From Nemertoderma westbladi (lineage: Eukaryota > Xenacoelomorpha > Nemertodermatida > Nemertodermatidae), in contig JAUCBJ010008447.1 of NCBI GenBank assembly GCA_032718475.1, positions 1 to 36,602 of the forward strand: a stretch of DNA of 36,602 nt, in the 5' to 3' direction. This document shows positions 8,468 through 17,852 of the stretch, piece by piece (positions within the stretch are counted from its first letter, which is position 1; each line of letters begins with the position of its first letter). The notes under the pieces were generated by a model. That model was not told where the DNA came from and did no database searches. It worked only from the letters and a program-made list of their open reading frames with translations. The position numbers and the translations under genes are program-made.

Positions 8468-8505
8468 GTCAGAATATTCTCTCAGCTTTTCTGTTTTACT
8501 ATGAA

Positions 8506-9224
8506 TTCACTACGGTGAACAAACTCAGGGACAGGATGGCCGGCTAGAGATCGGGCCGCAGCAATGAACGGGAACATCACGGGAATGTAGACGAGAGACA
8601 ACCCGCAATACCATTTAGAGTTATTCGCCCATCGCCTGAAAGGTTAGACAGCGTTCGATCCTTGCTACCTAAGTGTAAGACCAAAAGATCAAAAGGTAGA
8701 CGTAGTGACACGCTGTAAGCCCAAAATTACATCATAGGGACTGTACTGTCTTGATTCAGGAAAACCCACAGTAGACCTTCACATTCCTACGGGGGGAGGG
8801 AGAGAGAGCAGATACTAGTACGCAGATAGGACGTAGGCACACCGGTACAAGGCATACACATTGGTTAGGGTGCAGCAAACTGTACGCTTAACTCTTGCTA
8901 AGTACAGGTGTGTGTGCGACTATTTGCCGTACAACAGTGTCCATTACATCAGAACTTGTAGGCTAGGGGGTTGCTGTGTTTTCACCTGAATTGGGATTGT
9001 ACCGTTCAGGCGGTAGGGCAGTTTACGCTAGGCGCAAATAAATTGAGGCTATCAGGGATATACTAACATCTACCGTGTCCCCGCCAACGCCCTAATAGGA
9101 AGTTACCCGGACTACCTGGGTGACTAAAATTCTAGATAGGAGCCAGGATAGCTATTAGTACCCGTACGCCTACAGTAGTAAACTAACACATCTCTTCTTA
9201 GTATCAGGGACCTGGTACCTAAAA
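8506..9224 (+). other. Low-coding region after the LTR-like segment
   Basis: More GC-balanced than its surroundings. A small open stretch at 8547-8720 encodes AIPFRVIRPSPERL followed by SLLPKCKTKRSKGRR. It loosely resembles AIPVTRV and LDSLLPK at the start of the Pol frame, but is too short to call homology. The rest is broken in all frames. It may be a decayed retroelement interior. Confidence 0.3.
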
Positions 9225-9431
9225 TTGCCGAATTCTGGGCGTAGTATTAACCTTATGCCTGAATTTGAGTCCTGGAAATACGCAAGAGGGGAAGGAACCT
9301 TATCATTCGTGAGTATTGGACCTACAAGTTACAAAATTAGAATATTCGTAAAATGCACACCGTACCCAGTAATTATATATGTGAAGGAGCAAAACTGTTT
9401 TGACCGTTCAGAATTAACACACGCGCGTTAG
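9225..9431 (+). pseudogene. Possible decayed retroelement protease-like fragment
   Basis: A 68-codon open stretch beginning at TTG. The order RGEGTLSF, SIGPTSYKIRIFV and PYPVII resembles the flap and C-terminal strands of retropepsins (where ILG-x-DFL would be expected), but the catalytic DTG/DSG is absent and the match is weak. It could equally be a chance ORF. Confidence 0.25.
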
Positions 9432-10184
9432 AAATTATTTACACCTCGAAATATATAAAATTAACTTTGTCCGTACTGTGCTTTGCCCGCTAGTTAGACA
9501 TCTCCAAATCTGCTCTATACCTAGCTAGCGTCCCTTTGCCCAACCATATAAATCACACCGCGGCAAAGTATACGAGCCCCTTAGTCCGTCAGTGAGTCAG
9601 CCTGATTTTAGGATTCGCTGCGCGGGATTTTGTTTTATCGAAGTTTGTCTGCTCGTAGACTGTTTTCTGCCTCACCGGTTATAAGAGATCGATACTGCAA
9701 TATATTCGCTTACTTAGAGTTTACTGTTTTGGTGAGAAGGTCGGATTTATGATTTGATTTACAAACTTTACAGTAGGATATTGCAGGTATTGTTACCGTC
9801 TCTTCCGATAGTAGGAATAGGCGTATCTCTTCAATTATAGAGAGTCAGTGTATACTACACAACTATTACACATTTCACCTTCTAATGGTAGACTTGAGAA
9901 CCACAGACGGATTAGTCTCCCTCGAAATATACAGCTGATTGTCTTTCATTTATATATCTTCCAAGTTTCATCATAAACGGATAAAAAGCAAAGGAATGGA
10001 AGGACATTTCATGATTAGATATGTATCCTCCTAGCGGCTGACAGATGAAATGTTATTGTTCTTGTTATCAACAATAACCAAAACACCAAACAAACCATCA
10101 GTGTGGGTACATTCTGATAACTGCATATGTCAGCCATTACGACCGGTTTGAACGTGGCAACTTTTTGATAGACCTTACTAGTCA
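9432..10184. other. Non-coding stretch with promoter-like TATA
   Basis: No coding region supported. CCATATAAATCAC near 9544 is followed about 30 bases later by a TCAGT-rich start-like region, so an LTR or host promoter is possible. The rest shows nothing recognisable. Confidence 0.3.
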
Positions 10185-10345
10185 AGTGGCTTAGGGTTAA
10201 AAAATATCCATATCACGACAAAGGTGAGGAAAGCACACTTTTTCACTATATATGTAAAATTTTATGTAGAATCCATTTCGAAGGGTATCCAAAGCTGTAG
10301 TTGAGTGGATGACATTGATATCGATGGATTGAAAGAGTGAGAAAA
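10185..10345 (+). repeat. Copy 1 of a 150-bp conserved segment (inverted partner at 30838-30990)
   Basis: Very similar to the reverse complement of 30838-30990, including GTGGCTTAGGGT, ACGACAAAGGTGAGGAAAGC, TTCACTATATATGTAAAATT and CATTTCGAAGGGTATCC. It carries a donor-like AAAG/GTGAGG and an acceptor-like TTTTATGTAG 47 bases later. The reading frame seen in the partner copy is shifted here, so this copy looks decayed. Confidence 0.75.
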
Positions 10346-10964
10346 TGTAAATTAACAATTATAATATTTGTGTTTATTCACAGAAAACATACATGACACT
10401 GCGTATTATTATAAGCTTATTATACTACATAGTTCTGTTGAAACGTTTTAGAAAGGTCTGTTTCGCAGATATGATGAACTTGATGATATTTCGGATACAT
10501 TACTCAACATATCATCAAATATATTTATGTTGTTCACACCAGAGTGAGGCCTTACAGCTTATTAAATTAGTTTTAGTTAATCGACTTGGAATGTAGCGGT
10601 AACCATAGCTAGTTGACCATGATAGAAAAGAATACGTACATTTTATATATACATTATGTCTCCGTCCATTTTACAGCTCAGCTATAATAATTGTAAATAG
10701 TTAAAGGGTTTACATGTATTACACTCGATTTGCCATCCATGGGTTCCACTATAAATAAAAAAAATAAATATGTGGTATTTGCGATCTATGTGGCGGCGTG
10801 GAAACAATATACCATCTGCTTGATTATCCCAAGAATAATAAATCCCTTAGCCAATGGGCTCGGGGTTGAATGGAAAACAAACATATTTTATTTACTATTA
10901 GTTTTATTTTTAAATATTAAATTATTAAAGTGCTAACTCCTGTTTTAATAATATCCCGATTATT
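10346..10964. other. AT-rich non-coding stretch
   Basis: Short open stretches only, none resembling a known protein. Nothing else recognised. Confidence 0.5.
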
Positions 10965-11216
10965 TTATTGTACATAATTTAAATACCTTTTTGGTGAATT
11001 AAATAAATATAAATAGATGTTTAAATTAAAACTTTGAAAATCATTCTGTCTTTCTGTCATTCTGTCTGAAATTGCTGAGAGTGTTGTGTGCGGTAGGGAC
11101 TTCATGTCCCGAATATGAACATTGATCCATCTACTGTAATTGTAATGATCCAAGGCGAAAAATAAATGTACTAAACTAAGGTCTGTAGACATTCTACATA
11201 GAGTAGAAGATTTCAT
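10965..11216 (-). pseudogene. Exon-like fragment of the Academ-like nuclease transposase family
   Basis: The minus-strand frame contains LFFALDHYNYSRWINVHIRDM and KSLPHTT, a signature I recognise from the central region of the same protein family as the nuclease at 15076-16800 (typically ALDHxNYARW). In the full protein this block precedes the RSDRYWAGLWTDL block found at 17825-17421, so here it lies downstream of the C-terminal exon on the minus strand, out of order. It is therefore either a separate truncated copy or evidence of rearrangement. Similarity fades after FQSFNL, where sequence becomes AT-rich, consistent with an exon end or truncation. Confidence 0.6.
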
Positions 11217-11594
11217 TCACGGTGAGATCTAACAAATATTAGAATGAGAGCTTCCATCCGCATAACATATCAAAGAAATTGAATGTTGGTTTGATTAGTT
11301 TATTATTTCTCCAGCTCTCTTGATCATAACTATTATTTACAATACATTCGTCATATGCTTGCGATTGCAAAATTGTCTAAGCTTCTGTTTAGCGCTTTAT
11401 TGTCTGGACAGTTTATTATCCGCCACATAATGAGTCCAAACGCTACACTTTGCAGGGATACGTAGTCGTAATATGGGTCTACAGTATATTTGGAGAGACT
11501 GTGAAAAGGTCGCTAATTTAAGGCCTCGCATTGTACCAGGTTGGGGGGACAGTCTACAGTACATACGTTCACTAACTATTAGCATCATTAACTA
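11217..11594. other. No gene recognised
   Basis: A 63-codon minus-strand open stretch (11397-11588; contains MLIVSERMYCRL) looks moderately protein-like but matches nothing I know. It could be a diverged part of the fragment at 10965-11216, since it is upstream on the same strand. Confidence 0.3.
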
Positions 11595-11628
11595 CCCCCC
11601 CCCCCCCCCCCCCCCCCCTTCAATGATT
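11595..11628 (+). repeat. Poly(C) tract, 34 bases
   Basis: An uninterrupted run of 34 C (G on the minus strand). Length is prone to assembly error. The minus strand can form G-quadruplex structures. Confidence 0.95.
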
Positions 11629-12628
11629 TTAACTTTTCATTTATGACGTTTTTTTCTTAAATATTTTATATCAAACAATATATAACTATATCAAATCTAT
11701 TATACACAAGTTTGATATCAGATCAACTATGATTTACTACAGTATAATAAAGCACGTGAAAGATTTATCAGTTATAACGATTTTTCTTTTGTTTCTTCTT
11801 TGGACCCATGGCCTTGAGTTCGAATTTTGAGTTTCGTCGACCGGGTGTTTTTCGCTCTTGGGGACGTTCTTCGGGGGTGTGTAAATGGCCCAAATGGTGG
11901 AGATCCAAGGTATCGGAAGTTACGGAAGAAAAGACAGTCCATCCACTAGTGGAAGTTCCGGGTTGAGACTCGTGGAGGTTTGGCCTCTAATTCTTCAGTC
12001 AGGACCGTATCTCGTCACAATCACGTATGTGCAGATTCCTCAACCATCGCATGTTTGGCAGTCCCTTTTAACTGTGTATTCTTTACCCGAAGATGGATCG
12101 GTAGAGCTTAGTTTGGCGATCGCTGTGCGTAATGCTTCCTAGGTGATGGCCATGGCAGCAGGTCCATGTTGGGTCTGCGTGGATGCCGGAATCACAACTT
12201 CGTGGGTGAGGAATTTCCCGTGTTTTACCATTCTTTCTGTTATCTGCTCGGTTTCAGGTTTGACGTTATTCTGAAAGCGTGAGTGGTCAATTCTTTATGT
12301 TCTTGTTCACATATTTTCGCAATATGTGGGGTGACCCCACGTAACGCCTCATATACAGTAACCAACGATGTTATATGATGAACTTTTGCCCTGGTCAATT
12401 TGCCGCAGGAATCGACGAACATACCTGGTGTCGATTATATCGGCCACGAGGGTTAGTAATGAATTATCGGGGAGCCACATACGGAGTCTATCCATTGCGA
12501 ATGCAAAGGGCTGGAAGAATGCTTTATTATGGTTATACCGCGGCATAAACCAACTTGTGTAAACAAGCTTCCCAGGTACGATCCATCCCGGTACGATTTT
12601 CCAATCCAAGGGGTGGACCACTAGATGG
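11629..12628. other. Ambiguous coding-like remnant upstream of the LINE fragment
   Basis: Open stretches exist on both strands (plus 11885-12142 and 12368-12562; minus 12240-12422 and 12349-12729). The plus-strand SGSHIRSLSIANAK just before the RT fragment would fit the RT thumb of the LINE that follows. The minus-strand LTRAKVHHITSLVTVYEALRG is also protein-like. I cannot decide which strand was coding. It is likely the decayed body of a retrotransposon. Confidence 0.35.
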
Positions 12629-13195
12629 TTGAATGTGGAAACGACCTTTAGATTATGGCAGGCCATGGCTATGCCAGTAATTCTATTTTCCCTGAGACTA
12701 AATATAGGATCACTTAATGATACTGACACAGAGAAACTTGATATTGCTTATCGGAAGGCCCTACGGGGGCTCCTTCACGTAGGTACGTACATCAATAACC
12801 AATGTCTTTATCTCCTTTCTGGCCTCAGGCCTGTCTCGGTAGAGGCCCTGCGTCAGTCTGTTGGTATTTTCACTAGACTACTCAGATGTCCTAACCCAAC
12901 ACTTCAAGTCATTCAGCGCCTCACCACGTTCAATCACACTCTTGACATTAGGAAATTATTCAGGGGATGCTCCAGCTCGTACAGCAAGGCTTCCCGTTCC
13001 TTTCCGCTTCCGCGTCTTTGCTCTACCCTGTTGACTAATTACTCTGGTGCAGACCTAATGGCGCGAATTGACATCAACGGCGCAATCGCCAGGGATACAG
13101 TGAACGCTGAATTCGTCAGAGGATGCTTTAGTACTACCGCAATCCCTTTTGCTCACAAGCGGCAGAGAATTAGGGATTTTTTTGGGATCGCCTAG
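12629..13195 (+). pseudogene. 3' end of a non-LTR retrotransposon (RT thumb and C-terminal region)
   Basis: A 188-codon open frame starting mid-domain. The pattern LWQAMAMPVILF, then DTEKLDIAYRKALRGLLHV, then LLSGLRPVSVEALRQ is the C-terminal end of LINE reverse transcriptases (thumb, then the stretch after the polymerase core). No YADD/FADD catalytic box is present, so it is 5'-truncated, the common fate of LINE insertions. The ORF stops at 13195, and an untranslated tail leads to a TAA microsatellite at 13452-13469, which fits the 3' terminus of a CR1-type or related LINE. GC content is higher than in the flanks. Confidence 0.75.
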
Positions 13196-13451
13196 TTCCT
13201 TCAACCATAAGATGCAAAGTGTACCCACCTTTTTTTTCTTTACCTGATCCGGATCGAACTACAGACATAAGCAAACGCTACTGTTCACTCTATTACGATG
13301 CTACTATCCAATAACTCTGCATTTATTCATTCTTATATTTCTGGTATCGACGTTGTGTTGATTTTTTATATGGTTACTCGTCTGTCTAGCAAGTTTTATT
13401 GTGTGTTTTAATGAGTATTTTACATTTTATTGTCGGCTTGTCCGAATTAAA

Positions 13452-13469
13452 CTAATAATAATAATAATA
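13452..13469 (+). repeat. (TAA)n tail of the LINE fragment
   Basis: About five TAA units directly after the LINE 3' untranslated stretch. It probably marks the 3' end of the insertion. Confidence 0.65.
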
Positions 13470-14280
13470 TTCCTGCATTGCAACCTGCATTGCAGTCTAA
13501 AACATCAAAGCTGCAACTTGCATTACAGGTGAATGACCATATAGGTCCATTGAAACCAAATAATCCTACGAAAAGGCTGGGCTTCTTGCTAGGCTTCTCC
13601 CATAATTATAATTAATGGGAGAGAATAAAATGTTTTCGATTTAACAATAATTGATAAATGGGCTTAAAGAAGTACGCGTGCAGTAACATCTGCACTGGTA
13701 ACTTGATGTGCGCAATATGTCATTGTAATATTAGAAACTTTCAAAAGAATCAGCTATTCCCTGCTATATCAGATTCCACAAGAAGTTCAACCCAGCCAGA
13801 AGAATCTAGAATGTCACCAACACAAGTCCACAACGTATGAAGACCTCCCATCATTAATGTACAGTAACTTTAGTCTCACCAAGGATATTAGGATAGACCC
13901 ATTGAACTTGTTTGCCTATTGCATTCAATTGTTCGCACCACAATACTATCTGTTGTCAATATTGTTAATATTTGTCTATTGAAAAATATTATTAAAAATT
14001 AATATTATTTTTCAAAACTTCTAGCTAAACATTAAAACTCTAAATACCTTAAATATCACGGTACTAGTATGGTATGTGTATAACCGGTATTAGTATAGTA
14101 TGTATACAGTAAATTTGTAAGAACCTTTGTGATTTTATTGGGGTTATTGTTGTCTTTATTGATATTGGTGAATGTTCTGGAACATTACTCGAAAATTTTG
14201 AAATTATATATAAAAAAAATTCGTTAAAACAATAAGAATTCGAAAGAAAATATCTAGAAATATCTATCAATACTTTTTTC
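13470..14280. other. AT-rich non-coding stretch
   Basis: Direct repeats of CCTGCATTGCA near 13483-13505, a hairpin with 8-bp arms TCTCCCAT / ATGGGAGA near 13597-13623, and AT-rich sequence. The 60-codon open stretch at 13658-13840 is Cys-rich at its start but matches nothing known. Confidence 0.5.
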
Positions 14281-14635
14281 AAAAAATACTAGCTTGTAAA
14301 AAACACAATAGCTACCATAAAAAAATATCTATTAAGGTTCTAGAACATTCACCAATATAAAAAAAACACTATAAAACAATATTATATTTTTTAATTTTCA
14401 AAAAATATTTGCTAGTAAAAAAAACGAGCTATAATAAAAAAATTTATACTAAGGTTCTAGAACACTCACCAATGTTCTAGAACATAATAAAATGCCATAA
14501 AACCCAATAAACAGACACAAATGTGCTGTATACATTACATACTGTACTAGTACTGGTTATACATAATATCCACAAATTACAAACAATATCACAAAATTAC
14601 TGGCTACCACCTTGCTATCAGAAGGTCAAATGTTT
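14281..14635 (+). repeat. Cluster of the TTCTAGAAC / AGCTA module (plus orientation)
   Basis: Repeated units of the form ATAGCTACCATAA ... GGTTCTAGAACATTCACC. TTCTAGAAC cores lie near 14338, 14455 and 14474, and a diverged core TTCTGGAAC near 14175. The same module occurs at 24.77-25.05 kb (minus), 26.04-26.50 kb (plus) and 33.16-33.27 kb (minus). Confidence 0.65.
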
Positions 14636-14836
14636 ATTCTGGAACATAAAAACTCTTGGCACAGTAATAACTACTGAAATAAGACAACAACATTCAAGTA
14701 ATCCAGTCCCTGGCCTTAAGTCCCGTAGGAATATCGAGGTGGACGCCGTTTCTCACTTGAACTGGGTTTGGGGTGCAAAAATGAAGAAAATAAAATTGGG
14801 TAGACTTTTAGGTTCCTGGGCCTAAGTTTTTTATGA
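14636..14836 (+). repeat. Left arm of a diverged 200-bp inverted repeat
   Basis: Aligns with the reverse complement of 28411-28616. Shared blocks include CCAGTCCCTGGC, CCCGTAGGAAT, GTGGACG, TTTCTCAC, TTGGGTAGACTTT and GGTTCCTGGGC. The arms face each other across 13.6 kb and bracket the three collinear nuclease exon blocks, so they may be terminal or subterminal repeats of that transposon. Confidence 0.7.
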
Positions 14837-14854
14837 CGTCATTTTATGACGTCA
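14834..14854. promoter_or_regulatory. Two tandem CRE palindromes
   Basis: TGACGTCA occurs perfectly at 14834-14841 and 14847-14854 (13-bp spacing), each preceded by TTA. This is the consensus CREB/ATF site. They abut the left inverted-repeat arm and are absent from the right arm. Confidence 0.6.
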
Positions 14855-15075
14855 TAAATATACAAATATTCATCTGTGTCCTCATCACTTTTCCAAATCA
14901 AGAGTACAAATGATAATTATTATTTAGCTGTTGTTACCAGAGTTAACCAAATATAATGGTTTTACGATGCTTTTACGGCACAGTAAAATAGTTATATTGA
15001 TATGATCACTGAGTGAATTTATTATGAAATGTTATATAATGTTAATTAAATGCTATGAATTATAAAATGTTCTTA

Positions 15076-16800
15076 TTATGGAATATTTTCGCACTCCATT
15101 TCAAAATTGTATTTGCAAAATGATGTGCAAGAAACGATATCTTTCCGGCATCTGCATCGCATAGTATTGCACTTCTTGCAGAAGCAAGTAATCCACGCCC
15201 ATTTATGTAGTTCATTATTCCAAGGATCGGGCATGATTGATGAGTCATTCTCATTAATAGACCATCCATAATCTGTTGGTTCTAGGTTGGGCGAGTTACT
15301 ATTTAATACTGATGTACACAAATAAACATTGTAGAAGGCGCGCAACAAATGACCCTGCAATGAATGACTTGAACAAGGAAGGTTTAATAAGTTTGGAGCA
15401 CCTTCTTGTCTAACGATTTCGGATCGAAGACTGTCAAACGTTTTACTAGTCGATCGTGGCTTTATGACCTTAACCAAATATTGCTCTGCATGTTTGAATG
15501 ATTCTTTATTAGGTGGGAAACATCGCCCGAAGTTCTTTAAATAGAGTTCTGGGTGCACCTTTAGGGCTGCCCTTTTGGTGCCTATTTTGCTAGTAACATC
15601 AGATCCAGTGAGGTAATGACATGCAAGTATAGCCTCACTAATAGGACCGATCTGTTCCACAAGTCGATGAATTGGGATAAGTTCAGTTGACGTTTTTCTC
15701 ATCCATAACTCTGACAAACCATTCTCGTGAAAAGTGTTGTAGAAATGGATGAGCAGCACCAACACATCGGTATCATTTGAGAGCACGATGATTCTTTCAG
15801 ATCCATCTTTAACCGCGTTCAAAATATGGGGAATGAGACGCAGGTCTGCTTCTTCAATGTTGAACTTCTCCAGACCCTCGATCGCTCCTCCACTGTTCGC
15901 TTTTAGAATTACTCCAGGTATAGATTCATCTTCGCAAACTACACCACTTAAGATAGTGTCCCACGGTTGGTTTTCCAACACACCCAATATGAATCCTTTA
16001 AGCGCATCTTGTAACAACACTTTATTTTCTCCTGATGCCCAAAACCTATCTATCTGAACTGGAATCATCACATCAGGAGTAATGGAGGTGAGTGATAGTT
16101 GTTGAACTGAAGATCGTCTTTCTCTCTCTGCATTTTTGATCGATGATGGTAGATAACTGTCAAAAACGTAATCAACTCGATTAAATATGCAGACACTCTT
16201 CACAATACGGTTGAACGCTTCGAAAATTTCACGAAATGTTCCCTTTCCCTTTAGTGGTATTCTGCGAAGTTGATTCATAACATCAACAACAAGACATGTC
16301 TTTAGTGCGGTGTCTTTTTCAAAATTCATGTCTACACTTTCCATCATTCTCATTAACTCAGAAATTAAACTGGATTTCATTGGCTTAGTTGTAGCACCAT
16401 GACTATCAATCAAAGACGATGGTGTGATATCGAAACTAAGGATCTCTTCCATTTCCATTCCTCTTTCCTTAGCGATATCAACTGACCTTTGCGATTGCAA
16501 CAGTTCTTTGATAGAATTTTTATGTTGTTGTATTGAGCATTGATCCCCGATTGTTGTACTTTGAAAAGTAGGAAGATTTTGTCTATGTATGGTAGCTGAT
16601 AGAGGCTTATTAATTGACGTATATTTCATCCTTAAAGAAATTAGTAGCTGCAAGAAATGTTGTTGCTCTATTGGTCTCGCAGGTACTACTATTAGTCTGG
16701 TCGATAAGACAATGTACCCGGAAAAAAATGTTACCAAGCTATATTTGGTAGGTTTCGAATCGCTAGGACCCCTTCTTTCGAAATCTGAAAAGTCCTCTCT
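15076..16800 (-). CDS. Academ-like transposase, XPG/PIN-fold nuclease with Cys8 zinc cluster (C-terminal exon)
   Basis: The minus-strand frame is open from 16800. There is no good ATG (a TTG at 16737 gives 553 codons), so it is probably an internal/last exon joined by splicing. Residues count from 16737. Acidic motifs fit a flap-endonuclease-like PIN fold: D152 (VVDVMN), D193 (VFDSY), EEAD 295-298, DTD 322-324 (SNDTDVLVLL) and D380 (LTGSDVTSKIG). The C-terminus has exactly eight cysteines in a CxC-type cluster: C518, C520, C523, C528, C530, C537, C541 and C549. XPG-like nuclease plus Cys8 finger is, from memory, the signature of Academ DNA transposons. The segment LPTFQS to SFDITPSSL matches the conserved lead-in of this widespread invertebrate family. 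No internal stop, so this exon is intact. Its 3' end lies about 240 bases from the left inverted-repeat arm. Confidence 0.85.
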   Translation of the reverse strand, partial: REDFSDFERRGPSDSKPTKYSLVTFFSGYIVLSTRLIVVPARPIEQQHFLQLLISLRMKYTSINKPLSATIHRQNLPTFQSTTIGDQCSIQQHKNSIKELLQSQRSVDIAKERGMEMEEILSFDITPSSLIDSHGATTKPMKSSLISELMRMMESVDMNFEKDTALKTCLVVDVMNQLRRIPLKGKGTFREIFEAFNRIVKSVCIFNRVDYVFDSYLPSSIKNAERERRSSVQQLSLTSITPDVMIPVQIDRFWASGENKVLLQDALKGFILGVLENQPWDTILSGVVCEDESIPGVILKANSGGAIEGLEKFNIEEADLRLIPHILNAVKDGSERIIVLSNDTDVLVLLIHFYNTFHENGLSELWMRKTSTELIPIHRLVEQIGPISEAILACHYLTGSDVTSKIGTKRAALKVHPELYLKNFGRCFPPNKESFKHAEQYLVKVIKPRSTSKTFDSLRSEIVRQEGAPNLLNLPCSSHSLQGHLLRAFYNVYLCTSVLNSNSPNLEPTDYGWSINENDSSIMPDPWNNELHKWAWITCFCKKCNTMRCRCRKDIVSCTSFCKYNFEMECENIP

Positions 16801-16869
16801 TCAATAGGGTGGGCAACTCTCACAAATCCCATTTCCATAGCAACCGACATAAGAATAGATATAATTACA

Positions 16870-17180
16870 TTTAATGCAACTGGGCTAGCTCCTACCCCCA
16901 CTATATCGGCAATGGAGAATTCATTGAACATATTTTCAATTCTCAGTTACCATGGCAACCGGTAGATTCACCATATCAACCATCGATTTGGCCATCTTGA
17001 GGCAACGGGACCAACTTCTAATCCCACTATATCGACTATGGAAAATTCATGGATAAAATTTTCAAGTCTCAGTTACTATGGCAACCGGTAGATTCACCAT
17101 ATCAACCATCAATTTCGCCATCTTGATGCAAAGGGACCACCCCTACTCGTACCATGGTAACTCCTATCCCCGCTATTGCT
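16870..17180. repeat. Tandem repeat, about 126-bp unit, 2-3 copies
   Basis: Units share CACTATATCG, ATTCATTGAA/GGATAAA and CATGGCAACCGGTAGATTCA (starts near 16897 and 17022, partial third near 17145). It lies between the two nuclease exon blocks, presumably in an intron. Confidence 0.75.
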
Positions 17181-17420
17181 ATTAATATTAATAAATCAAG
17201 GAATGATAGTTTTTTAAACCAAAAATATAATAATTATTAAATATTATCAATTTATAATAGAAATATTGAAAAGTGTATAATATACCTAGAGTTTATCATG
17301 AACCAAAGTTATTATAATAAATAATATCACCCTTTATTAGTGGAACAATTGTATCTATACACCGTTTATTAAACCATACCTGTAACAATTAATGTTACTT
17401 AAATAAACTATTAATGTTAT

Positions 17421-17825
17421 TTATAAATAATGTTGGTTATGTTGGGATATCCAATTGATAATTTCAACCATGTCGTCAAAATCCCTTGTTCTTCTTGCGG
17501 TAGTAAGCTCCACATGCTGTTCACTGGTCCTGTGAGAAAGTCCTGTCAGTGTGGTCATGGCATAATGCACTTGGGCACATTCATGGATACTGTATACCCA
17601 CATCAATCTAACAGATTCTGTAATCCCTCGACCTCTAGTAAGACCTCCTCTGCTCTTGATAGATCTCATCATGACTTGTTCGAAGATAAGATCAGTCCAT
17701 AAGCCAGCCCAGTAACGATCACTGCGCCGCACAGAGTGAATGAAACCCATACTGTGAGAACTGCCGATACAACCATTGGTGTTTTTTAGGCAATTCCAGC
17801 ATCCATTGCAAATACAAACGAGCAC
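17421..17825 (-). CDS. Academ-like transposase, central exon
   Basis: The minus-strand frame carries SVRRSDRYWAGLWTDL, FEQVMMRS, KSRGGLTRGRGI and TGLSHRTSEQHVEL. I recognise these as the conserved central block of the same family (RRSDRFWSGxWTDLxIEQxLMRS, GGLTRGRG, TSEQHxD). It ends in WISQHN near the usual family WFxxHNPF, a likely exon 3' boundary. The first 30 or so codons (Cys-rich, NGCWNC) may be intron read-through. It lies upstream of, and in the same orientation as, the nuclease exon at 15076-16800, in the right order for one gene. A 620-base gap with tandem repeats separates them. Confidence 0.7.
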   Translation of the reverse strand: MLVCICNGCWNCLKNTNGCIGSSHSMGFIHSVRRSDRYWAGLWTDLIFEQVMMRSIKSRGGLTRGRGITESVRLMWVYSIHECAQVHYAMTTLTGLSHRTSEQHVELTTARRTRDFDDMVEIINWISQHNQHYL

Positions 17826-17852
17826 TCTTCGGGTTCATTACTGTAAGAATTG

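Larger units (their letters stand above)
8111..8505 (+). repeat. LTR-like segment (probable 3' LTR)
   Basis: It has the composition of a Pol II LTR: three CCAAT motifs (near 8180, 8208 and 8239), a 10-bp-arm hairpin at 8281-8302, a TATA box at 8321, an AT/TC-rich leader, and AATAAA at 8462 followed by T-rich sequence. The 5' LTR is outside the window, so the boundaries cannot be confirmed by alignment. TG near 8117 and CA near 8504 are only candidate ends. It fits the 3' LTR of the BEL/Pao element; a solo LTR of another element is the alternative. Confidence 0.55.

Noticed and set aside
14523-14825. 100-codon plus-strand open stretch
   Set aside because: It overlaps the left inverted-repeat arm. 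The corresponding stretch of the right arm is not open in the same frame, so it is not coding.
16737-16931. Minus-strand open stretch overlapping the start of the nuclease exon
   Set aside because: Ends at TAA exactly where the nuclease frame becomes conserved; the alternate frame is likely intron or tandem-repeat sequence. Its tail resembles 24584-24670, so it is noted there as a copied boundary rather than a gene.
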